This document shows, in pieces, positions 32,952 through 43,840 of a DNA stretch of 64,000 nt. Below the pieces are notes generated by a model, which searched no databases, was not told the DNA's origin, and saw only the letters and a program-made list of their open reading frames with translations. Source of the DNA: Lentinula raphanica (taxonomy: Eukaryota; Basidiomycota; Agaricomycetes; Agaricales; Omphalotaceae); contig JANVFP010000035.1 in NCBI GenBank assembly GCA_027919835.1, positions 1 through 64,000 of the forward strand. The letters run 5' to 3'. Each line of letters starts with the position of its first letter. The stretch's first letter is position 1. The translations under genes and the position numbers were made by a program.

Positions 32952-34511
32952 TTAGAATTCATAGAGGCCACATGAATAGCTCAACTCGTACCCCCTGTAT
33001 TCTTCCGTGTTATCAGCTAACATGATTTGTATGATATCTGGTGGACTCAAAACTCCCCCTCGGCTATTAATACGAGCCATGATATGCTCATAATCCTGCT
33101 TGAACTCGCCATAGATGGGTTCAATGGATTGTTGGATCATCTTGATTCGGGCATCTACTTGATCATTTGCTAAAAAATGAATAGATTTAGGCATCATGCA
33201 GGAAGTCAATATATACACAAACCTGTAGCCAGAATGTAACATCCATTGAACCACATCTTATACATGTCTGCCCTTCCTGGTCTTAGTGTTGACAGGTCCC
33301 CTGTCACCAACTCATATCGAACTTCCAAAAAATCTTTAACATGATTGTTATGTTCCTTGTAATATTTGGATTCCCTGATCTCTTTCATCTTCTCAGAGAA
33401 CGTGGGTTCTGGATTGTTTTCATACGCACATGAGTTTAGGGATACTCGAGGCTCATGACGAGAAGTGTACTTACCATCTTTCTTGTCATCTCTTCTCACG
33501 AGCTTGTACAGGGCATTGTTCGAATCGAGCACGTAATGTGACAAGAGGTCAATCCATTGGCTGAAGATATCATCTGGGTCAGGCTTCCACTGCGGAATAT
33601 CCAAAAGCCAGCGTGCTGGGTGCGAGAAGAATTCAAGCGCCAGAGGTTTGAAGCGGGCAGCCTCCTTAGCATTGAACTCTTCGATCAGTGGAAGAGAAGG
33701 ATCAGCCAAATGTGGCTGTACTCGCTTGCTCTTCCCCAACGAAACAACTTGACCGACTATGGTTTAGAGAAAACACATCAGAATTGGTTTATAGCAGGGC
33801 ATACAAACGAGCTGAGCCTGATTTACCTTGAGGAGAAGCAGGGCGGGAATGAACATCGATAGGTGACACTGGGAACTTGTGAGCAGAGATCGTGCCACCA
33901 GCGTCCAAGTCAACGGGAACGGGGCCAGGTTGACCTCGAGGAGAAGTAGGCCGGGAAGGAACATCAATAGGTGACGTCAGCGACTTGTGAGCAGAGATCG
34001 TGCCAGCGTCCAAGCCAGCAGGGACAGGGACAGATTCACCTTGAGGAGAAGCAGGCCGGGAATGAACATCAATAGGTGACGCTGGCGACTTGTGAGCAGA
34101 GATCATGCCAGCGGCGTCCAAGCCAGCAGGGACAGGGCCAGGTTCACCTTGAGGAGAAGCAGGCCGGGCATGAACATTGATAGCTTCGGACGCAGGTGAC
34201 TCGGGAGTGGAGACCGTGCCAGAGCCAGATTGACCTCGAGGAGAAGCAGGCCGGGCATGAACGTTAGCTGACGCCGGCGACTCGGGAGCAGAGATCGTGC
34301 CAGTGTCCAAGCTGATGGGAACAGGGCTAGGTTTATGTTGAGGAGAAGCAGGGGCATGGACATCGTTAGTTGACGCAGGCGACTCCGAGGGAGTGGAGAT
34401 CGTGCCAGCGTCCGAGTCTATGGGAAGGGGGATAGCAAGAACGGAGACTACCCCGATGGTGGTGGCTGCGGCGACGAAGAACATCAAGTGTCGGAAACGA
34501 GGGAGAATCAT
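32952..34511 (-). CDS. Secreted proline-rich tandem-repeat protein (478 residues)
   Basis: Three exons (34511-33827, 33756-33223, 33169-32952) splice in frame through 70-nt and 53-nt introns to 478 residues. The start at 34511 gives a good signal peptide (MILPRFRHLMFFVAAATTIG, then VVSVLA), so the protein should enter the secretory pathway. Residues about 30-230 are roughly six imperfect 33-40 residue repeats with the core VHARPASPQGEPGPVPAGLD followed by AGTISAHKSPAS, rich in Pro, Ser and Ala and likely extended or O-glycosylated. The C-terminal half (KEAARFKPLALEFFSHPARW, WKPDPDDIFSQWIDLLSHYV, YKMWFNGCYILAT) looks like a folded helical domain that I do not recognise. Nothing is broken. It could be a cell-wall or extracellular protein, but the function is unknown. 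Confidence 0.75.
33830..34420 (-). repeat. Coding minisatellite of about 100-120 bp units
   Basis: Copies of a unit containing GAGGAGAAGCAGGCCGGG (plus strand) recur about every 100-120 bp and encode the Pro/Ser-rich repeats of the secreted protein. Unit lengths differ by multiples of three, which keeps the frame. Confidence 0.75.
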
Positions 34512-37500
34512 TGTTGTGGATATGTTGGAGCTTCGAGTTGAATACAGAGAGGGAAGCGTTGGCGCTGTTGCGTAGGTGCGAGCGTGAAGAGTTACAGTGG
34601 GATGTGGAGACCAGCTCTGGGGGATTCAGTGTTCACTAAAATTTTCCACCAGTCTCTTATGCGAGAGAATATCCCTCGTATCAGAGTTCCCCCCCCATGA
34701 ATATGTGGCGGCGACTGAAGACAAAATGATGATCGATAATCACTTGTGGGATCAAGGAGTGATGGAAGATTATCGATTATCATGCGAGGCTGTTCCCAAG
34801 TGTATACGGTGAGCGTAGTGAGGGCGTATTGGACTCCAGCTGCATATGGGATTGCATGTGGGCAGTGAGCACAAATTCTCTGAAATCAATGGTGTTATCA
34901 ACGTACCCTTAGCCCAAACCGTTCATAACGTTAACGTACCCCGTCGGACCCCAACAGAGTTAATTGTGATGTCCAAGATGCGGCTCGAGCAAAGGAGTAT
35001 AGCGATAGTTTTTGGCAACACGAGATGAATATTGCGAGAAAGGGAGGAGGAAGAGCGATTGAAGGAGGCATAGAATGTAGAAAGGAGGAACCACTTGTGT
35101 AAGAAGAAGTATTCCAACCGCGGAGGAAATCAAGCAATAAGAACTGAGATATTTGCTCGAGGTCGAATGTTCACGAATCACTTGCAATTGTTCAACGTTC
35201 ATGTCCAACGGGGGCTCATCGCGCGGTATCAGGTTGCGTTGTAGAAGGCGACTGAGATTAAGAAGGGAGTTAGTGGGCGTAAAGATGCATTGGATGTTGA
35301 GAAAGAGATTGAATAGAAGTCACGAACCTGATCTATGACACGACGGCCATCGATACGGACAGCCTAAGCCCATGTCATACTGATATCAACGCGGCCTATC
35401 TCATTCTGAGGCTTTTACATCGAAGCATGGTTGCAGATTGAGGTCTTCCCAGTACTCCACCAACTCCTGAAAGGCTCCCAAATACTCTGTGTTATTTGTG
35501 TTTCAATAGCCATGAGAATTCGAGAGTCCATCCCGTCCCAGTTCTCGTCAGGGAAAGGGAATTGTACCCTCAAAAGGACTCATCTCGTATGAGCTCGTAC
35601 CGCATATCATGGGTCACCCGAATTCGTTTTTGGGAAGGTTGAGAAAGTAGCCGGTCTCGGCTCTTGGTAGTGAAGATGTATACGTTATCAGGACATGGAG
35701 ACACACGAAGTGGAGGGTTTCTGCGAAGGACGTCGCCCGGCGTCAACGGGCGCTAATTTGTCATTTTTCTTTCTCTCAGACTCTCATCGACACCCTCTGA
35801 CTTCGATATCGACGTACGGAGGCTGACACACTTTTTAACTGATGCTATCTCTGTCGAACCTGGAGTGCAACGACTAGAAGGAAAGTGACACGATGGCTGA
35901 CGATGGAATATGCTGGTTTCAGAGAGTGACGAGGAAGGAGGGGAGGCTACTAGTAGTGAAATAGGACTATATGGAACAATGAGAGCATATACAACATAGG
36001 AGAGGTATGCACTACCTGAAAGCTTGAGCTTCCGATCGAAACACTCATGCTAACACAGGTATGCATACGTTATCGCGTTCTCACATTCACCAACATCGCG
36101 TCCTCAAATTCGATTGGCTGAACCACCGGAAACAGACTTCATCATGAAAGACAGTGGACAACACTTTGATTGACTTCTGTGCGTTCAGGGGCTCGAGGGG
36201 TGGAAGGAGTCCACGAATGGTCGTTGTTGCTAATCACCATATATCACATCCATATTGAACCCACCCCACAATCGCCCTATCGTCCCCCTCTCATCCCAAA
36301 CATTATTATCCCCCCACGAAGTCCAACGACCCAGGGGAAGAGGAGGGATAGAAGTGCGATGTAGGTTGTATTGAAGGTTTCGAGGGTATGACTGCTTACT
36401 GTCGATTTCTCACCCTCTCATTGACTTCCTTTCACTATCAGCTTAGACTTTCGGTTGTTGGTCGCTGGACGCACGCTCATACCACACACACACACATCCA
36501 CGCACAACGTCTACCTCACCGATCTTCGCCGTGACGGGCGACAACATCTCTTTTGTCCATCGTAACCCTCATCTCAAATCGTCTCCACCATCTCAAGGTC
36601 TCAAGATCTCGAGCTTGAGCGTTCAAGTTAAGGGTTTCGGACGATAGAGGGAACGGAAGTGAAGGAGGGCAGAGAACGACCGGTTGTCATGGAGTCATTG
36701 GGGATTCGATTGGAGAGGAAGGATCGAGAGGTGCCGGTGGGTGAGGGACTCGGGAGGAATACAGGCGTCATGGTTCTCCGACGTCCGTTGGGGAAAACGA
36801 TCGAATTTACAGATGGACCGCTCAGAGTCATTCTCATTCTTGTGTCGTCCTTTCGTTCCAGGGGTCCGTCCTCGGTTATACTCCCCTCCACCCTTATATC
36901 TTCACCCTTCTGCACATCCCCCATCCCCTTCAGGTCTCCAGATTTCAGCGCTCGGCGCTGTAGCCCCACCATCTCCCTAACTCCTTACCCAAGTTCCATC
37001 ATAGGTGTATGCGTACGCGTGTACGTGTACGTGTCAGGCGTATAGTGTTGCGGTCAGGATTAGGATGGGCTAGAGGTGACTCTGACAACGACATAAGCGA
37101 CAAGAGCTATGATTGTTTACCTTCGCATGACTGCTTGGATCCAGATTCCATGTTTGAATGACCAAACGTCTGAACGTAACGTTCAAGCTCAAGCTTCAAG
37201 CTCAATGAAGTTGTTGAGTGGTTGGAATCCTTCACCATTCCTCTAGCTCCCGAACTCCCAGAAACCAATGAACGAATTGGCTAACGTATCTTTGCCCCGG
37301 GTGATGAAGATACAGCGTGCCATGCAGAGGAACGAGACACGCTTACGCGTAGCTCTCTGTGGAGTGGAGGGTAGCAGTGGGGTCGGGGATGAAACTTGGA
37401 GGCCTGGAGGGGTGGAGGGAGAGATGGAGGGATGGAGGGGATGGAGGAGAGGGTGAACGAGCACGATCACGGAGGATGATGGTAGTATGAGCCCAGCTAG

Positions 37501-39640
37501 AGCTCCCTTCCCGTCCCTTCTTCTCCGTCCACCCCCGATCGTTCGAATTCGCTCCCATCTCAATCTGCTCCTCTCCCAAAATTCCTGAATCCTTTCGTAT
37601 CAAAGGATTTTGCGTGGCACCAGGAGGGAGATAACTCGAGATCCAGAAAGCGTTGGGGCGTAGGCGTAGGCGAGTCTCAGAAGCCCAGGCTCTCCATCCT
37701 TCCGTACGCCATATCGTTTCGTTCAACGTTCGCGGTGTGAAATCGTGGTGAACTGTAGTCGGCACGTTCAGGGATTGTAGTCAATGTGGTCGAAGCGAGT
37801 ATACGACGACAACGACGATAACAATTGCTACAGGGTCGAACGTTGTATGATTGTATGTGTGTGCTGTGGAAATGCAGCCAACGACTAGCAAGAGAAATTT
37901 TGAGATTCACGAGGGAAGTCAGCGAGAGACGATGATATACCTCCAAGAGCTCGAACACAGGCCCTCGTACGGTTACCGTCCTCCTCCTCATATGAGAACT
38001 TGGGCCCTGCGGGGAAAGGAAAAGGTTCGGAGGGGTTTGGGGTGAGAGATACGCAAGCTTGTCTTGCGAGAGTCGGCTTAGGGGAGACTAGGGGAGAGAG
38101 GAACGATAGGACAAAGTCCGTGCGCTATGGATTGTGTGAACGTCGACAACATTGAAGCTTCCGCGGCGGCTGGGATGTTTTGCTGTCCGTTTGATGTGAA
38201 CAATCAAAAATACCAGGAAGTACGAAAACATATATCCACTTGGTCTTCGTCTCGTTCGATATGTGCGTGGTAAGATGTAGTCGATGTCGATCCACGCCGA
38301 GAACGACGACGACGAAATCGGAGGTTGTGTGTGCTTTTGTGGTGCTCTCTAGCAACGATGACCATAGCTTCTAAAAGTAAAAGGGAGTCAGTGAAACAAT
38401 GAAAGAGAGAGAGCTAAAGAAGCCATACCTATTGTCCAAGGCCTCCAACACAACGCCTCGTTATTTCACTCCTCTTTCCCCCCTCTCCTCATCCCCCTTT
38501 CCCTCCCGGTCCTTGGGCATCGTGATGTGGGATAAAAGAAAAGGATGGAGACGAATCGAATAGGTTGAGAAATTGGAAAGGGTACGAGAGCGCGTTCCGA
38601 GCATCATAGATAGTGTGAGATTCATGGTGGTTGGATCAGAATCTGACCGTAGATGCCTTTCAATCTTCTGAGGCCTTGAGCACATGGAAATCGATGAGCG
38701 TATATGACGAAGACGAGGGGTGCCCTATCGTGGGTCTTGACAGTCAGGTTAGTGTGAAGACGTTTCGATTTTGGTTCAAATGTTTCGTGCTTGTCTGATG
38801 TCCTTACGAGCCAATGCGAGCATGAACTGGGAATGTTAGGATAAGTCTTTCTGTCGGAACTCCAAAACATCCATAGCGCACGTACCTCTTGCGTGTGTAT
38901 TAGGTCTAACCGTCCCATTCCATCCTCATACCGGAGTCCTAGTTCAACGTCAATCCTAGGTCGTCCTCTTCATCGCTCTCTTGGAGTTTCTCATTCTGTG
39001 AAATTTTCCTCATGTTCGGGTCATCCGTTGTCCTTCGGCATGGAAAAGGATTGAGCCTGAAAATGTGGAAAGCCTCCGAGATGTCGAAAACCAATTGCAA
39101 AGTTGAAGGATGAGCATTGGGAAGAAAGAAGAATGAAAATTACATAGCGCCCGTTGAATCGTTCTCACAAGGCCGAGATCGAATGCCGAAGATTCGGCAG
39201 ACAAAGCATGAAAATCTGTAGTTTTGGCCGAGTAGCGTAATGACGTTCATCAGTTGAATTTGCTTCCTTCTCATCGTACTCTCATTATTGACGCATTGCG
39301 TATAGCAGAAATCCTTATATCGAATTCTCAATCCAATATCAAGAAAGATTCAAAATTCACATTCTTATCCTCTTCTTGGAATCCGTAGGCAATGCTCAAG
39401 TGGCGTCGAGCTAGTCTCAGTAGACGGATTCTTCTTGATTCAAAACTTGCAACTTCTAGATTCACAATGAAAATTTGACTTAAGCTTTGAGTCTCTGTGA
39501 TATGAGGGTAGAAACTGAACTTTATTTGATGATAGTACAATGTTATAGAGGACTCTCTGTTGTGTATTGAGTCTGAGGTGGAAAGATGAGATAGAAGATA
39601 TAAGTACAGGTAAAGTGATTGAGTCCAGCGAATTTGAATA
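34512..39640. repeat. Promoter flank, then mosaic of dispersed repeats
   Basis: The first about 300 bp are the upstream flank of the secreted-protein gene. From about 35.7 kb on, blocks recur elsewhere: 37.25-37.5 kb resembles 48.9-49.05 and 49.7-49.9 kb, and 38.1-39.2 kb resembles 51.5-52.6 kb in direct orientation. A decayed coding stretch on the minus strand around 35.3-35.65 kb cannot be named. I see no intact gene. Confidence 0.5.
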
Positions 39641-40009
39641 TAACTTAGAATTGGAATAATTGAGGTCAGATGCAAAGGAAGAGAAGACAGCGACGGGCAT
39701 GACCGATGGAGTTACAGGTCCACAGGAAGCATCAAAGGTAAGTTTCAACCCAAGGGCATCCAGCCCTACCACACTGGGAGCAATTTCTGGTCTGACTTAT
39801 TGCAGAGTCTTTCAAATGTTTCTTGAAAACTCATTGGTACTTTTTACAAAAGTTTTACAGTATCAGCTGAAGTGACAATGACAATGGAGGAGTAAGGAAA
39901 AGTAGTGTTACAATAGAGGACAATAGAAAATAATTTTTGTGACTTTTACTAGATCGAGCCAAAAAAATTGCCTTGTTCAATAAAATTTGACCAGCATAGA
40001 GACAATTCC

Positions 40010-43000
40010 TCATTTCATTTGGACTCGTAACAGTATCTTTGTGGCCCTGAGCTGTTGCTGCTTGAAGTGCAGTGCAATAATGCCCCCCTGAGCATTGATT
40101 TCTGCACTATGTTGAACCAGAAATACTACAGTATCTTTGTGGCCCTTAGCTGCTGCTGTATGAAGTGCAGTGCCATGATACCCACCCTGAGCATTGATCT
40201 CTGCACCATGTTGAACCAGAAAATCTTTTTGGCCCTCAGCTGCTGCTGCATGAAGTGCAGTGCCATCATATCCACCCTCAGGAGCATTGATCTCTGCACC
40301 ATGTTGAACCAGAAACTCTACAGTATCTTTGTGGCCCTGAGCAGCTGCTGCATGAAGTGCAGTGCCATAAATTCCACCCTGAGCCTTGATGTCTGCACCA
40401 TGTTGAACCAGAAACTCTACAGTATCTGTTTGGCCCTGAGCTACTGCTGCATGAAGTGCAGTGCCATGAGTTCCACCCTGAGCCTTGATTTCTGCACCAT
40501 GTTGAACCAGAAAGTCTACAGTATCTTTGTGGTTCTGAGCTGCTACTGCATGAAGTGCAGTGCCATAATAACTATCCTGAGCATTGATTTCTGCACCATG
40601 TTGAACCAGAAACTCTGCAGTATCTTTGTGGCCCTTAGCTGCTGCTGCATGAAGTGCAGTGCCATGAGTTCCACCCTGAGCCTTGATCTCTGCACCATGT
40701 TGAACCAGAAAGTCTACAGTATCTTTGTGGTCCTGAGCTGCTGCTGCATGAAGTGCAGTGCCATAAAGCCCACCCTGAGCATTGATCTCTGCACCATGTT
40801 GAACCAGAAACTCCACAGTATCATTGTGACCCTCAGATGCTGCTGCTTGAAGTGCAGTACCATAATAGCTATCCTGAGCATTGATTTCTGCACCATGTTG
40901 AAGCAGAAACTCTGCAGTATCTTTGTGGCCCTTAGCTGCTGCTGCATGAAGTGCAGTGCCATAACACCCACCCTGAGCATTGATCTCTGCACCATGTTGA
41001 ATCAGAAACTCTACAGTATCGTTGTGGCCCTCAGCTGCTGCTGCATGAAGTGCAGTGCCATGATACCCACCCTGAGCATTGATCTCTGCACCATGTTGAA
41101 CCAGAAACTCTACAGTATCTTTGTAGCCCCGAGTTGCTGCTGCATGAAGTGCAGTGCCATGATACCTACTCTGAGCATTGATCTCTGCACCATGTTGAAC
41201 CAGAAACTCTACAGTATCTTTGTGGCCCTCAGCTACTGCTGCATAAAGTGCAGTGCCATCATTACTCTGAGCATTGATGTCTGCACCAAGTTGAATCAGA
41301 AACTCTACAGTATTTTTCTGGCCCTGAGCAGCTGCTGCATGAAGTGCAGTACCATAAGTTCCACCCTGAGCATTGATGTCTGCACCAAGTTGAATCAGAA
41401 ACTCTACAGTATCTTTCTGGCCCTCAGCTACTGCTACATGAAGTGCAGTGCCATGAGTTCCACCCTGAGCCTTGATCTCTGCACCATGTTGAACCAGAAG
41501 CTCTACAGTATCTTTCTGGCCCTCAGCTGCTGCTGCATAAAGTGCAGTGCCATAAATTCCACCTGGAGCATTGATATCTGCACCATGTTGAAGAAAAAGT
41601 TCAGTAATATTGTTGTGACCTTTTACCACTGCTATTTGTAGTGCTGTTCCACAGTAGCTTGATATTACATTGATATCTGGTAAAATTTTTTATCATACTT
41701 GTATATGATGATAGTTAAGGTGTTTTTAGATTGCCTACCTGTATCTGGATTAGCCAACAAACTTTTAGTACTTGTTTCCAGCCCAAACCATGCAGTAACA
41801 TGAAGGTTAGTACCATCTGAAAATATATTCTTCATTTTATATGATGACCCTGCATCTATAACTTGAAAATTATTCCTCCAATTCATACATGCTTTGGAGC
41901 CTGGTTCCAGAAATTTCTCAATCAATCTCATTGTATTTTTGCATGATAGTGAGTTCCTATCATTATATTGACTATGCTCTCCCCAATACTGAGTTGCATA
42001 CTGTTCAAATGTCTGAACAATTATCTCCCACACATAATTTGACTTTATCCACATATCTTTATATTCAGTTTGTTTTAGAAGATAGATAAGACACATTTGA
42101 GCAATAATATTGTGTCCTAGATGTGCATTTACTTTGAATAACTTGTTTTTATGGACCCTGTCATTGCTTTCTAATAAGAACTCCTTCACAGATGCATGTG
42201 CCAGTTGAACAATATTTTCACTATCAACAGTAACTAGAGTGGTGTCAATGATCTTCTCCAACCCAATTAGCATCTCAGCATCAGAGTTAACTTTTCTTGA
42301 CTTCAAATCAATTGAAAGAATAACTGCAACCTGACTCATATGGAGAGGTTCAAAAGAATACAACAGCCATAAGAGAAGGTGATGTACTTCTTCAGTATGA
42401 GATCCATATTTACATTTATTGATAGCTCTAAAATATATTTTTTCCAAACTTGAAGGCAACTTAGTCAGTGCTTCATGAATTTTTCTTTCACTAGCACATT
42501 TTTTCAATATCTGAACTTGACAATCTGCATAACGGAATCTTTACCAGTCTCAAATGAATGTAACCCAATATTAAAAAATGCAACTCACCCTCCATTCGCT
42601 TTTTCCAATAATGTGGCTTTCACTTCAGTATTTAGGGTTATATTTTTGAATAATATCTGTTCCATCAAGAATAGATCAATATCTCCAGCAACCATCTCAT
42701 TGTCCCTCAAAGAGATTGTGCGATATTGCTGGTTGCTAGGTTGGTGATCACGGCTTGAAATTATAATGCCAATAGAACCAAATTTGGCCATCTGCATACA
42801 GAACCCAGAAACTTCATCTGTCTCTTTGCATTCATCAAGAGCATCCATCATCAAATAAATTTTCCATCCCTTTTGGACTAGATCTTCTATGATCTTTTTC
42901 AAAGTAATTATCAAATCCTCATTGGAAGGTTTGGAATGAGACAACCCATTTTTTGATGATTCATGTAGGTTCTTCAATGCAGGATGAATTTTCTGATTTT

Positions 43001-43737
43001 GAGCACCTAATTGCAAAAGGAGAGATAACAATAACCCTTGAAAACTTGTTTTAGCACCAGAGTTATCCCGAGTATCAAAGTAGTGATATGTTATGATTGT
43101 TAAATTGGTTATTGCTTTAAGGTCTTTGATAATACTAGTGCTGAAACAAATACAAAATAAATCAGTGTAATTGGATACAGAAAAGGCTTGAAACTTACAT
43201 CAAGAATGTTTTGCCTGATCCAGCTGCAATAAAAAGCTGAATACTCTTTTGAAATTATGATTATACATGTTCATTACCTTGGCCCTGAATCCACAAGATA
43301 CCTTTTTTTTTTCTCCATCTGAGGTAAGTTGGATCTTCAAAGATCCATTGGCCTGTTTTATTTGCCCTTTTGTTTAAAGCTGTTATATAATTGATAGAGC
43401 AATCTGGAGCACCAAGCCATTCTTGAAGTTTTTTCTCTTCATCACTTGGGCGATCTGCATCTAATGTCATTACTTCAGTATAAAATTTTTTACCTCTGAC
43501 ATACAGTAATTGATATCATTTCCTGCTACTGCAAAATTTCCTCCACTGATTTCCACTTTTTGTGCCTTATTGAACATGTGTGGGCCAACTTTTCTGCAAG
43601 TTAATTAGTATGCACAACGAGAATACTCTGACTCATGAATCTTGCCGTTCAGTTGCCTGGTTGCTGTAAATTAATAACATTAGGCTTATGGAACCAAGAA
43701 AATATTACACAAAGACTATTTACCTTTGAATTTCCAT
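40010..43737 (-). CDS. NLR-3: NACHT-ankyrin receptor, C-terminal frameshift
   Basis: It has the same eight-exon layout as NLR-2: 43737-43724, 43663-43646, 43593-43505, 43454-43278, 43223-43199, 43140-42589, 42538-41739 and 41676-40010. Exons 1, 3, 4 and 5 are identical in length to those of NLR-2. Intron 2 needs a GC-AG donor. The N-terminal motif reads MFNKAQKVEISGGNFAVAGN (about residues 16-35). Walker A is AGSGKTFL, Walker B MMDALDEC, and the helical region LAHASVKEFLLES. Sixteen 33-residue ankyrin repeats follow, unusually alike (core HKDTVEFLVQHGAEINAQGG). A missing base in the run at 40083-40088 (CAGGGGGGCA on the minus strand) shifts the last repeat, giving a short foreign tail (TAA-type stop at 40010) and 1113 residues in all. 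It may still be functional. Confidence 0.85.
40100..41640 (-). repeat. 99-bp tandem array encoding ankyrin repeats of NLR-3
   Basis: There are sixteen units of 99 bp, some shorter or longer by multiples of 3. Pairs such as the units around 40,560/40,860 (DSYYGTAL) and 40,470/40,670 (EIKAQGGTHG) are nearly identical, indicating recent unit duplication or gene conversion. The reverse strand of the array is open for 528 codons by composition only. Confidence 0.9.
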
Positions 43738-43791
43738 TTGATCACTGTGGATACAAGTAGAAGATGACTATTGATGGGATAAAGCTAGATA

Positions 43792-43840
43792 TGTCAAACC
43801 AAGTAGCCTTTATATATGTTTCCCTCTGGAGTCAGCTGAT
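43792..43840 (-). promoter_or_regulatory. Core promoter of NLR-3
   Basis: On the minus strand, ATCAGCTGAC, an 8-bp gap, GAAACATATATAAAGG, then ACTTGGTTTGACA. This is the same order and spacing as at NLR-4, so the promoter was duplicated with the gene. CAGCTG is an E-box-type palindrome; its binding factor is unknown. Confidence 0.75.

Noticed and set aside
35300..35650. Possible gene on the minus strand near 35.5 kb
   Set aside because: Coding-looking stretches in different frames are separated by stops and could not be assigned to a family; treated as unresolved sequence.
40100..41640. 99-bp tandem repeats as a satellite
   Set aside because: The array is in frame with NACHT exons and encodes consensus ankyrin repeats, so it is coding.
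40055..41641. 528-codon open frame on the plus strand, rich in Cys, Ser and Leu
   Set aside because: It is the exact reverse of the NLR-3 ankyrin array. The 99-bp period and composition keep the reverse strand free of stops, and similar shadows appear opposite the arrays of NLR-2 and NLR-4.
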